This document shows, in pieces, positions 22,855-34,052 of a stretch of 64,000 nt of DNA. The first letter of the stretch is position 1. Each line of letters starts with the position of its first letter. The stretch covers positions 9,727,001-9,791,000 of the forward strand of contig CP114498.1 in NCBI GenBank assembly GCA_027186245.1, in the 5' to 3' direction. Both the position numbers and the translations under genes were made by a program. Under the pieces are notes generated by a model. It was not told where the DNA came from. It saw only the letters and a list, made by a program, of their open reading frames with translations, and made no database searches. This stretch comes from Coriaria nepalensis (lineage: Eukaryota > Streptophyta > Magnoliopsida > Cucurbitales > Coriariaceae).

Positions 22855-24938
22855 TCATTCAGTATCGGTCTCGTCTTCGCTGTCGTTGAGGTGCTCTTTT
22901 AAGGGCTGGCTCTGAGTTTCCCAATTGCCGGTATGCCAAGCTGGATTAATATCAGGCAGTTGATAGTCATCAGGTCTTAATGACAGTTGGAATTCTGGTA
23001 GTTCAGGCAATTCTTGGAGACCCCTGCATCGTCACCACCAATTCGGTTATTAACTGAAAATTAACCACAATATTATCGATCTATCATACGGCAAATGACG
23101 AAATATGTCGAAAACAGATGTATACCACTTGGATCACGGGAAAGTTCCCACTTACTTGTCTTGTTCTAAGAGGTAGCCATACATCTGAGACTTTCTAGAT
23201 GCAATCTCAGGAATTTTCTGATGCAAAAGCCTCATGGCACCCCAAAGTGGTGGAGATCTGGACAATGACGATGGGGACATGAAAAAGGAAGGAAGTTGAC
23301 ATCGTAGAGATGGTATGATAATACAGTAGCAGAAAATCTAACCTGGTTACTGGTTCTGCAAGGGAAAAGCTCAAACATGCCTTCTTGCTTTCACCCAGAA
23401 GTTCTTCGGCAGCAAGGAAACAACATACCGCACTAACATGGCAAAATGGGTCGTTACCCTTGTCAACTATCAGACCGTGGTAGTAATACGCTGCAGCCTG
23501 ATATGGATTACATATGAAAATAGTTAAAACAATCAAGAAGATACATGTGGCAATACAGGTCGGAGAGGGACAATATAGATATGTGGGAGAGTAGAGTACC
23601 TTGGCTTCAAGAAATTTCCATTTGATGAAGCACAAATGCTTCTTTCCTTGTCTGTTATCGATTCCACATCCCGACAAGCACTGATAAGCCTGACTGAAAT
23701 AGGTGAGCTGCTCGCATGCCAACCTCCTCTTCACTGATAAGTTGGCATTTTGACTTTCAGCAGCTAAACCAAGCTGAATCTCAGTTCCCTGCCCTAAAGC
23801 TTGAATCAAAGTTGCTTCAACCACACCATGGTGCAAATCTGTTGGCAACCTAGACCTACCCATATGTGTTTACGCGTTCAATTTGACATCAATCAATTGA
23901 AAGAAGAAGACAAGAAAAAAAGGTGTCCAAAAATGTTTCTTTCAACTTACTTTATATCAAGAGGTAAGCGAGGTATTACATCCCGGATACAGAATTCTAG
24001 GTACCCTGAAGCCTTGAGCAATAGATCAACTGCATCCCTCTTGCAATCTGAAAGTTGACATTATTGGTTATTTAGTGAACAGGCAGGCAGCCTTTAGATC
24101 AACTAAGATTTTGAGATTTAAGGATGTATAGAAATGTGTTGACCTGAAGATACTATCCTTGTACCGGAACCGGAATAGTCTTTAGAGAGCATCAAGGAGT
24201 CGGCTTGTGAGAGTGTAAGTATAGCCATTAGGTGAAGAATTGACAGTAATTCAAACCACGAGTTTGCTACTGAAGTGTCCTGCTCAATTTATAGACAGTA
24301 GTCGTTGGGACTCGGTGATATAAGACACCAATTAATCAGAAAAAAAGGTGATAAACCGGACAAAGGATTCATGAGGCAGTCTGTTCTTACTTGTTTGCTG
24401 TCGTCTAGACTTCTCCACTTGAACTCTATCAATGCCTCAAGTCCATTTTCTGTTACAAAAGTGAAATTTAGGGTTCATGAGAGAAAACAGAATAAGTGGG
24501 TAGAGTGACAGAGAGGAGTCTGGAAAACCTTTCTTAGTAAGACCAATGAGGACAGATAAGTAGTCCTCTAGAGCTTGCCGCAATTCGGTAACTGCCGATC
24601 CATCTGCAGAAAGAAACTCCTTTAGTTAATTCATTTTCCCTACATTTCTCGGTAACCAAACAAGAGAATGCAATTGGTCAAAAAGAAAAGAAAAGAGAAA
24701 GCAGAGTAATTGAAGAGAATGCAAAGAGTAATAACGGACCAGTATCATCAGCCACCAAGGCAATTTGATTGCGAAGGGAAGAAATCCTTTCAGCAAGATC
24801 TTTGGGTACAAGACCTCTAAGTGGCCTATGAAGATCAGATTGAAGCGGAATTCTCATGGCCGGAACGAACACAACGACTTCCGGGATGCTCAACCTCTTC
24901 TTCCTTCGGAGAGCATAACGAGAAGAAGCGCAGCCCAT
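22855..24938 (-). CDS. BRO1 domain protein, BROX homologue
   Basis: BRO1-domain protein related to human BROX and the ALIX/Bro1 scaffold of the ESCRT pathway. Plant members are small, little studied and probably endosomal. Nine exons (minus): 24938-24740, 24603-24529, 24449-24391, 24279-24144, 24047-23951, 23855-23600, 23497-23343, 23257-23156 and 23023-22855, phase-consistent, 415 residues. The N-terminus MGCASS is a good N-myristoylation plus palmitoylation signal, so the protein is probably membrane-attached. The middle is helical, with TPR-like segments such as LACEQLTYFSQAYQC and AAYYYHGLIVDKG. The tail is acidic (NDSEDETDTE). A 5' UTR intron is likely: a donor gtaagt lies at about 25186, and the upstream exon near 25190-25383 is non-coding for this frame. 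The family call is confident; the cargo is unknown. Confidence 0.9.
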
Positions 24939-25738
24939 TTCTCTTGCTCCGTCTAATTCCTTTCAATAGTAACAACATCCTAGACAAACCCACAGTTGTA
25001 TGTTTTTTTATGAGAGAGCTCCATGTTGCATCAAATTATATACAAGTTGTGAAATCAAGATCTACTGAATTTATAGGGAAGGAAAATAAACATTATATGA
25101 TATTATGTAGAGGCGGAGAATTAGCTGTTTAAACAAATGTTATAAAATCAACTAGAGTCAGCGAAGCAGCAAATTAATAAGAATACTTACTGGATGCAGA
25201 GAGGAGTGAGTTGAGAGAAATGGTGAAGAAGCTTCGAGGATGCAATAAGAATGGTGAGATTAGCATGATTGGCGTCACAGTGAGAGAGAGAAAGAGAGAG
25301 AGAGCTGAGTGAGCGAGACAGAAACTCACATGGAGGAGTGGAGAGTTCCGTAGAAGTCTCTGCGTTGTGAAAAGAGCCCCCATTTCATTAATTCAACCTT
25401 AATCCATATATATATATAACATTAATTAATAATCGAGATCTAAAACCTCGGGATCATATCATATCATATCATCCATCGTTAATATTAATTCCATATTTAC
25501 AGGGTTTAGGTTTAGAATTACTAAGTAAGAATCTATTCTATCTTAATCGGCATCTAAGTGATGGGCCAATATGCATGATAACACCGACCTTCTTTCCGAC
25601 AATCTGAAGAAGAAAGGGAAAGGGAAAGGGAAAGGGAAATGGAACAAGTGAGATACTTTCGTTGGGACTTATAAATAGACAATGTATAAATGGTTGGGAA
25701 CAGGGGTCTAACAAGATCGAGTAGAGGTTTGTTTGATA

Positions 25739-25774
<36 letters not shown>

Positions 25775-26339
25775 ATTGGCTGGCATGCATGCATATATGG
25801 ATGCAATGAAACCTCTCTACTCTCTCTTGTACGTGGGATTGTGTAGCCAGGGTGGAGTCAATTAATTAATTAATTATTTATTTATTTATTTATGTATTTA
25901 ATTTTAAAATATAATTTCATCTTATTTAAGTGTTTCAATGACTCAAAAAATAATCCCAGAAATTTAATAACCTGTTTAATTATGTATTTCAGTTTTTTGG
26001 AATTTAAAAATTAAAAAATTAAAAAATTAAAAATTAAAAATTAAAAATTAAAAATTAAAAATTAAAAATTAAAAATTAAAAATATTTTTATGTTTTAAAA
26101 TGCATATAAAAATCACATTATATATATACGTTTTTTTTCTTCTTTTCTTCCTTTATTTATTTATTTATTTATTTATTATTTGATAATTGTGAATGAGAAT
26201 AACTAAAATAACCGTAGGTGGATTTCTCAATTACGATAGAGCCCCCCCCTATATTTTCATTCTGACCTCCATTTTGTGTGAGACTTTCATTCTCAGAACA
26301 CCTCCAAAATTTTCGAATCGCGATTATAGCCACTCTTCA
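24939..26339. other. Divergent intergenic region between BROX-like and TRAP-beta genes
   Basis: The left third is the probable 5' UTR exon and intron of the BROX-like gene. The rest holds low-complexity DNA: GGGAAA repeats near 25614-25638, an AT run at 25741-25771, TTAA and TTTA runs, and a long AAAATT-type array at about 26005-26083. The TRAP-beta promoter must lie in the last 200 bp. No other gene is visible. Confidence 0.6.
26005..26083. repeat. AT-rich 6-8 bp tandem array (ttaaaaa unit)
   Basis: About eleven near-perfect copies of an aaaatt/aaaaatt unit are visible, about 260 bp upstream of the TRAP-beta start codon. Confidence 0.85.
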
Positions 26340-28193
26340 ATGGCGACCTCAATTCCGAAGCACTTGATCTCTCTTCTCCTGTCTCTTCTTCTGGTTTCAT
26401 CGGCTCTTGCGGCTTCAGATGTGCCGTTCATTCTATCGCACAAGAAGACCTCCCTCACAAGACTCAAGTCCGGCGCCGAGCGCGTTTCTGTCTCCATCGA
26501 CATTTACAACCAGGGATCTTCGTAAGTATCTATCAATTTAATCTTTTTTCAATCTTATCGTGTATCGTGGATTCAGCTTTGATAATTGTCTGCTCTGAAA
26601 GTTGTAGATCTAATCAATCTTTTGGCATGCATTATTCAGATGTTCTTTTGGGACCTTAAATTAGTGTGATTTATATACTATATTTATTTATTTATTTATT
26701 TAACTTCGTTGGTGATTCTGATAAGGTTGATTCAGATTTATTTAACTTCGTTATTTGTTCGCCGGAAAGTATACTCAGATTGAGTCTCATAAGAATCTAG
26801 GACTTTCATTGACTGGAAAGTGAGAAAAGAAGCAAATTACACCCAAATGGGCTGTCTATAAGATGGATTTATAACTTGTAAGATTATTAGATGCATTTTG
26901 GATTTAAATTTCATTTGATATCTGTGAGGTCTCCGTTTACATTAAAGGTTGGAGCGTGCCATTCATTTGGAATGTGAATTCAACTTTCGATTGAAACCAA
27001 CACCAATTCTTAAGTGAGAGTTATTTCAGCAAAATCGATATTTGGATCTGGACTTCTACTGTATTTTCCTCAATTCCAAAAGTGATGTTCTATGTAGTAA
27101 AACAGAAATTAACATTTTCTTTTGGATAAACAAGGTGGAGTTTGATCGTCTTCAACTCCCAACTCTCTCTCTCTCTCTCTCCCACTTTTAGTGTATTCAC
27201 TGTTAGGTGATTTCCAGGACTGCATATGATGTAAGCCTGACTGACGATAGCTGGCCTCAAGAAACCTTTGAAGTTGTCAGCGGCAATATTTCAAGGTCGT
27301 GGGAAAGGCTCGATGCGTAAGTGCTAACCCTTTTATGTAGATATTTTAGCTATTTGTATAGATACCTTCCTCTATGTTTTCCCATTTTCAACCCAAAAAG
27401 TGTGGTTTGCAGCGGTGGTGTTCTATCTCATTCATTCGAACTAGAGGCAAAAGCAAAAGGAATATTTCAAGGCGCACCAGCTGTCGTTACATTCCGTATC
27501 CCCACCAAGGCTGCTTTGCAGGTTTGAATTCTGCTCCAAAATTTTACTTAATAAATTACAGTTAATGGAGTTATAATCTTGTGATTATTCTTCTCCTTAG
27601 GAGTCATATTCAACCCCAGTACTACCTCTTGATATCCTTGCTGATAGTCTTCCTGAGAAGAAGACTGAGTTGGTAAGTTCCTCCTAAGAATTACTATATT
27701 AACACTTGAGCATTATGATTGAAACAACTTCTCTTCAACTAAGGCATTATTTTCTGTTTGCATGGAATCATCTTTTCTTGGGGCGCATTTCCTACAGGCA
27801 AAGGTATGAATAATGTAGAATTCTTCACAACTCTGCCCTTAAAGTTTTATCAATAATATAACTGGATGGTTACATAACGGATAATGCATGCAAAATTAAA
27901 CTTTGTGATGCACTGAGTCAGGGAAGGGGAACTTTATACTTTTGACCAAATTACCAATTGATCGATATTTGGATTGTTTTTTTTCTTCTCTCTCAAATGG
28001 ATAAAATTGTTGTTTTTCATTCACCTTTATTATGTTTATGGAAGTTCATTCTTATTTCTCTTTCTATATGCAGAGGCTGCTGCAAAAGTATGGCTCTCAA
28101 ATCTCGGTTATCTCCATTGTTGTTCTATTTGTGTACCTTGTTGGTAGCCCATCAAAAAACAGCGGCCCAAAAGGAAGTAAGAAGAGGCGTTAA
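26340..28193 (+). CDS. Translocon-associated protein subunit beta (TRAP-beta/SSR2)
   Basis: Single-pass ER membrane protein of the TRAP complex, which sits beside the Sec61 channel and helps secretory proteins enter the ER. Exons: 26340-26521, 27218-27316, 27413-27521, 27601-27672, 27798-27803 and 28074-28193, giving 195 residues with all phases matching. The first 24 residues are a signal peptide (LISLLLSLLLVSSALA), followed by a luminal beta-rich domain (DVPFILSHKKTS through AALQ). A transmembrane segment VISIVVLFVYLVG lies near the C-terminus, and the cytosolic tail ends GSKKRR. The fifth exon is only 6 nt (codons Ala-Lys). Skipping it would keep the frame, but the resulting PEKKTELAKRLL fits the family and gt/ag sites flank it. 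The gene starts a divergent pair with the BROX-like gene. Confidence 0.94.
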
Positions 28194-29003
28194 TTAATTC
28201 AGATAGAAACATAACAGGAGGCAGTAGCGTGTTTGCATAGACTTGTGGTTTTTTCTTAGGGTCAACAGTCCTCATATAGAGTATTTCTCTTGTTTGAACT
28301 TTAGGATGTCTGAATTTTCTCAATGAGTTTGTTGCCTGCAAAAGAGCTGACGGAAATTTCATATCAAATCTTTGGATTTGTACATTTTATGAATGAGTAA
28401 TTGCCTTGAGAATTTCATATTAGGTTTCTGATTACTTTATACATACAATATCTGTCTTGAAGTCTATTCAACAGGAAAAAGGTTTGTCATGAGATCGGAT
28501 GTTTATCAGAACAAATATCCAGTCATGCATCTCCGTAGTAGTTAGTACTACCATACACTACAGCACACAACCGAGTATTTGATTAAATTAGATTTTAAAG
28601 CATTATGAAGCAGCTTTTATATTCCTGTTACTATCCTTCTGATTGATGCTGTGACTATTTAAAACTTGTAGAGTTTTAGTTTACTTCAATTCAAGTTTTT
28701 AGTTGATCTTTACATCTTCTCACCACTGTTCCTCTGTCCTTTGCAATCTGGTCCTTGTAGCAAAAGATTTGGTAACTCGAAATTTTTTAACATGAACAGA
28801 TACAGAAAGCAAAAGGTGACATGATATAACAAAACTACAATGCCCTTTATTACTCAAACAAGCCACTAATCCTTACAAAAAAGAAACAAAGAACTACAGA
28901 GAAATCAAACAGAACATATAACGTATACAGAAAAATGACGGCATCATACTCTTAAAAAGGTGTGTGTGTGTTTATGATGCAAGAGGAGGGTGATGGATTG
29001 TGA
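28194..29003. other. Convergent spacer between TRAP-beta and GEM-like genes
   Basis: Both neighbours end here. AT-rich sequence without a recognisable gene; it probably holds two 3' untranslated regions. Confidence 0.5.
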
Positions 29004-30168
29004 TTAAGAGGTAGGTACTCCAGAAGCTATAAAGCTGACGAAAGATTCAGAGAGATGGCGAGATGCTTTATCATAGTTGATAAATCCCATGAACCAGAAA
29101 TCATGCCCGTCCACTGTCACAATCTGAACGTATCTTTCTGTTGCATCGTTCGTCATCGCAATTGGGTTTATGGTGCTAATCTTCCCCAAAGGTATCATCA
29201 CCTGCAGTTGTTGTTGTTGTTTTTTTTTTCCGCCCCAGTTTAGAATTAGATTCATTTACTGAACAGAAGCAAGCTGATCAATTCAAAAGTTTGTAGAATG
29301 AATTAGTACAACTTAAATCAGACCTTGTAGTAGCTCCATGTGAGTTGACCTGATGGAGCAGTGAAGGACAGAGGGCAATCACTGCAGAAAGCTACATGAA
29401 CATCAGAGAGATACAGAGTTCCGGCAACAGGTCCGGTTGAGGTTGAGAGGTAACAAGCAAAGCTCTTCTTCAACCTCTCGTTTGGAAAAGTAGCGAAACT
29501 CTGCTTGTATAACGCCTCAAATCCCCCTCCTGTTATTGCTTTTGCTGTCAAATTCATCTTCCCCCACGCTGCTTCTGATACAGAGGAGTTCGTCCTAACT
29601 GGTTGTTTCAAAAATCAATTACAAATTGTTATTACATGAGACGAGTTCCGTTAAAAAAGATTAAAGCTTTTTTAATCGTGATAAGCAAAAAAGGTGGAAC
29701 TTTTTTAAACTTACGGTTGTGCCAGACGTTATTGGCCATGGATTCAGCCTTACTGGTCCAAGAATTGAAGACATGGAGTATGGATTCCATGGGACTATTG
29801 CTTGGTTTGTCAATAGGATTGTATTGAACGTAAGGATGGTGATGATATTTAGCTTCATCAGCAGACGCACCCCATAAAGCTGCCTTTTTGTTATCCGGAT
29901 GGCAGGTGGGGACAGCTGGAACACCCATGACATTGGTCCCCCATTTCTGATGCTCTAATGGTGGTGCTACTGCTGTTGATGAAGGAGAGGAAGACGACGG
30001 GTGTGCAGGCTCATGATCAACTACGTTGACCTTTACTGTGTTGTCGTCGGAAGGAGAAACTGGTGTTAATGGAGTTTGATGAAAAGGGGTTGTTTCTTGT
30101 TGCGAAGGAGGGGGTGGGGTTGAGGGGTTTGGAGTAGGTTGTGATGATTGTTGACTGTTTCTGTTCAT
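29004..30168 (-). CDS. GEM-like GRAM domain (ABA-responsive) protein
   Basis: Member of the plant GEM/FIP1 family, whose GRAM domain is thought to bind phosphoinositides. GEM itself affects epidermal cell fate through CDT1, and relatives respond to ABA. Three exons (minus): 30168-29715, 29598-29324 and 29201-29004, phase-consistent, 308 residues. The first 80 residues are Pro/Ser/Thr/Gln-rich and disordered. Family blocks follow: WGTNVMGVPAVPTCHPDN, the helix SWTSKAESMANNVWHN, then the GRAM core with NERLKKSFACYLSTSTGPV, GTLYLSDVHVAFCSDCPLS and a C-terminal strand set VDGHDFWFMGFINYDKA. An in-frame ATG at 30204 lies 12 codons upstream and would add MKKKKKFKPKSR; the start at 30168 (MNRNSQQ) is a judgement. 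Which GEM-like paralogue this is cannot be said. Confidence 0.88.
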
Positions 30169-30619
30169 CCTTGATTTGGGTTTGAATTTCTTCTTCTTCT
30201 TCAAGTGAGAATCTTAATGGATTGAAATTTAAGCTACTTATTAGATACATGTATAGGAGAAAAGATCTAAATATATATACAGAGGCGGATGGTGGAGCAG
30301 ATGGAAAGCGAAAATTGATATGGACTTTTTGACAAGATTCAAATAAACGCGGATAAGTAACCGTGTCTTTTTTTTGGGTATTATTTTCTCTTGGATTCTC
30401 ATGAGTCATGTCGGCCTTCATCATCTATCTACTTGGATTTTGACAACATTTATAGCCTATCTTAATAAGAACAGTTTTGCGGGACGTGGCAGAAGAGGAG
30501 ATAAACAGCAGCACTCTTTTAAGTCACGTAACCCAAACATTAAAATGCAGGAAAGAGAGAAGAGAGAAGAGAGAAGAAGTGAGAGAAAGAGGAAGCAAGC
30601 AAGCAAGCAGGCGGCAGTT

Positions 30620-31481
30620 ATGAGTTACCAGAGACCTTCAGAACCTTTCCCTCCACCCGGTAAGGCTTCCATCAGATTTTATTAAATAACCATTATTGAA
30701 TTATTTCGATTTCAGTTTCTGCTCGATTCTAATCTTTTCTATTTGTTTGTTTGTTTTCATCTGCTGTGTTAAAGGCTACCCATCACCTTTTTCTCATGCG
30801 CCACAGCATTATCCTCAGCCGGCGTATGAGGGCGGATATCAGGGATATTTTGATGAAACCTACCCTCCTCCACCTCCGCCGCCGCCACGTATTCCGCCGA
30901 CACAGCACTATCACGTAGGCCATCAACCATACGGTCAGACGTCTCAGTATGACGATGCTCACACCGAGTGTCCTTCGTTCATGAGAGCCTGGTACGTGTA
31001 TGCATGTGAGGCCCTTGGCCATCTCCACCTGCTAACTCTCCGGGAAATCTATTTACATGTGTTTTTAATTTAATATATGTACCATAAATTTTGAGGAGAT
31101 GCGTCGAAAACAGAGCTTACTTGCTTGCTTGCCTGGCAGTGACAAATAAACTTGTTCGTAATTACAAAACACGAGAGCTTTGAACCTGCGTGTGGGTTGT
31201 TGCATCCTTGTTCTTACAAACCAAGTTTTAGGGATTTAAATCTTCAACAGATCATATTATAATAGCCTAGGGATGGAACCTGCTCTGTTTTATCTTTCCC
31301 AAGATGATCGACTTTCTGTCTTTACGCTTGGAGTCTTTGCCTATGCTCCTCAGTTTGCTGAGTTTGTTGTTTTATTTCCTCCATTTTGATTAAAGTTTCC
31401 AACTTTTTTCCGTTTTGGTGGTGCAGTTTGGCTGCGCTTTGTTGCTGTTGTTTGATGGAGGAATGCCGTTTCTGTCTTTGA
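30620..31481 (+). CDS. Cysteine-rich transmembrane (CYSTM) peptide
   Basis: Small tail-anchored protein of the CYSTM family, linked to stress tolerance and plasma-membrane location. Three exons: 30620-30659, 30775-30991 and 31427-31481, phases 1 and 2 matching, total 103 residues. The N-terminus MSYQRPSEPFPPPG and the middle (YPSPFSHAP, GGYQGYFDETYPPPPPPPP) are Pro/Tyr/Gly-rich, as in the family. The last exon supplies the module CLAALCCCCLMEECRFCL, a short hydrophobic segment with six cysteines. Relatives usually end in ECCF-type residues; this one reads ECRFCL, so one Cys is moved. Divergent from the GEM-like gene, with about 450 bp between their start codons, so the two may share regulatory DNA. 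Confidence 0.87.
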
Positions 31482-31878
31482 TGACTCGCCGATAGAGTAG
31501 GGAAGTTTGGTGCTGCACTTATTTGGTGCCCCCTGTAATCCCAAAAGCAATGCTTCATTTCTTAACTTTAGATGATCAAATGTTTTCGTATCTTAATTTA
31601 GAGTACAATAATAATTTGTAAGTTTTATGATCATGCCCTCTCTTTGACAATTTGATGTGTATTTTCTACATTACAAATTTGTACCATGCCCTCCGTGGTG
31701 TTCTACGTGAAGGAAGAAACGGCGTATAAATGTAATTTGAGCAAATTAGGAAATGGCATCCATTTTATAGCATGAGAAAACTCCAAGTAGCAAACCTACG
31801 ACTATTTTAAGGAAACATGCTAGAACTCCATTAATAAGTTGTCTAAACAAAGTAGATAACTTCTTAACAGCTAACAAT
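31482..31878. other. Convergent spacer between CYSTM and AFB2 genes
   Basis: 3' untranslated regions of the two converging genes. Nothing else recognised. Confidence 0.5.
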
Positions 31879-34052
31879 CTATAGGGTCCAAACAAAGTCC
31901 GGAGCATCATTCCTCGGCCCAACCAAAGTTCGATACAAGTACACCTTCCCTACTCTCTGAGCATCATCAGGGCTGAACTTCAACTCATTATTTTCATTTA
32001 TAATCTCAACATTGAGCCTTGGCATCTTCTTAGCAACAGCCTTGCAGCCTCCTAGGGTAACTTCACAGGACGACATCCAAAGGGATCGCATTGTTTCATA
32101 CTTTCCCACGTCCGTCAAAAGCGCAGAGTTACCAAAAGGGCTGTCCATTATTTCAAGCTTCCGAAGCTTCTTACAACCATTCAATACATAGATCATTGCT
32201 TTGTCACTGTCACCGGCAAAAGCGACTGAGAGCATTTCGAGCTGCTCTGCATACATTCCGATGTAGAGGAACACTTGGTCAGTAAGAAGGCCTGAAAGTG
32301 ATAGCCTTCTGAGGCCTTTGCAGGCCTGAACAATTGCCCCGAAGCCTTCATCTAGCGCCCCATTTGTTGCCGGGTCTGGTTTTATGGGGTCCAGGATGCA
32401 CAACCTAAACCGGATGAAATTCGGGCAGTTCTTTGCCACTGTAATGAGGGCAGCATTGGTCATCTGCTGGCAGAAATACAGCAATGAATGAAGCTTAGGG
32501 CAACCGGCCGATATAGCAACAAGGCCTTCTTCGGTGACAGCTGCATTTCCAAACCCATACAGATCCGATGGAAAAACCCTAAGTTCCTGCAGTTCCTTGC
32601 ATGATGAAGCAACAACTGCAAGCCCTTTATCTCCAATGGAATCTAGTATCTGCAGATAAAACAAAAACAAAAGCATTGTTGATGTTATTTATATTAACCA
32701 CTTTGAAATTCAATATGTCACTTGTATGAATTGCAATGCCAGAGTTTCTTACTCTTACCCATAAGCGCTGAAGTTTCTTACAGTAGCAAATCAGCTTTAT
32801 GAGCTCATTGCTATGAATCCCTGAAGCATAGCTCAGGTTCAAGGACGTTAAATTCGGGCAAATGGCGTACATAGCAGGCAGACATCTCGGTGAGACCTCC
32901 AAAAACCCAGACAAACTCCTAATTGATTCACATTTTCGAAATGCAGTCTTCAATTTATTGTAGGTCTCAGAATTAGGATCATGGCCGTAAGACCCTGTAC
33001 CCAATTCCACCAATTGAGGAGCGCGCATCAATAATTTCTGCAGAGTTTCAAGAGGCACAGTGCGGTTTAATTTCAAACTCTTGAGGTTAGGAGATCTTTC
33101 CACGAGCCTTTCAAGGGCTGGTAGATTGATTTCTCCCCTTAAACATGCAAAGTTAAGGGACACGAGTGATGTGCAGCTCTCAGGAAAGCAGCTCAGCCAG
33201 TAACCACTGTGATCATCAATGTCATTTTCTTGCAGGTCCAGCTCCCTAAGAAATCTATATGGAAGATACAAAAAGGAATGAGAAAGTGGAGCACAAAGGT
33301 TAATCTAAGTAGTTATACATAGAGAATCAATGTAATATAATCCCTTATGTTTCCTTAACAGGTAATGATACAATCACAAAGTGCTTAATAGCAGAAACAA
33401 TTGCTAGACTTCAATTTCAGTAGTTAGAAATTTAAGTAAGCACGAAATATGCATAGAATTTCCCCACCCCGTAAGTTGATTTGACCACAAACATCAAACC
33501 AAGTATCAATCATGGCTGCAGAGACAGATTCTATACATATAAAAGTAAAGAAAGGGGGGAAAAGGAAAGGGGGGAAAAGGAAAGAGCTTCTTAATCTTAC
33601 CTACAATTGGCAGCAATTGTTGCAAGGCCATTAGTAGTGAAGCCATCACAACTAGAAAGACCCAAAGACTTGAAATTTGGAAAGGAGTGAGAAAGGAGCT
33701 CGAGGCTCTCGTCGGAGACGATCATACGCTTCAGCTTAAGCTCCTCCAAACCAATCCGGCTCTTGGCCAAGAGCTTGATCCAAGGGTGAACGGATCCACC
33801 CCAATCATGTGGGACCAAATTGAAGTCTGCGAAATGAGGCTTCCCCTTTAAAGTTAGAGACTTGAGGCCTGGAAACCTTGCGACCACCCTCTCTGGAGTG
33901 ATCGCGTAGCAATTCCCAATGAACACTCTCTCCCTGTTGAACCTCTCCACTCTGAACCACAATTTGCACACCTGCGACACCGCGTTGCGATCCCTATGTG
34001 ACGTCACATAGTCGAATACGTGCTCCAACACCTCGTCTGGGAAGTAATTCAT
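31879..34052 (-). CDS. AFB2: TIR1/AFB-family F-box auxin receptor, AFB2 type
   Basis: Substrate-binding subunit of an SCF ubiquitin ligase. It binds auxin together with Aux/IAA repressors and marks them for degradation in the nucleus. Three exons (minus): 34052-33601, 33254-32759 and 32649-31879, total 572 residues, matching the family length and its three-exon structure. The start [16 protein letters not shown] is the AFB2/AFB3-type N-terminal F-box. Leucine-rich repeats fill the rest, with conserved peptides such as [50 protein letters not shown] and [11 protein letters not shown]. The C-terminus [14 protein letters not shown] closes the fold. The last exon contains a miR393 target. In-frame sequence upstream of 34052 lacks family features and is treated as leader. 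AFB2 versus AFB3 is a eudicot subdivision; AFB2 is preferred by context. Confidence 0.94.
32076..32096 (-). promoter_or_regulatory. miR393 target site in the AFB2 transcript
   Basis: The plus strand reads tccaaagggatcgcattg followed by ttt, which is essentially the miR393 sequence itself. The transcript, copied from the minus strand, is therefore complementary to it. The site lies in the last exon, over the codons for TMRSLWMSS (about residue 500), the known position in TIR1/AFB genes. miR393 pairing here would trigger cleavage and, in many plants, secondary siRNAs. Confidence 0.93.
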
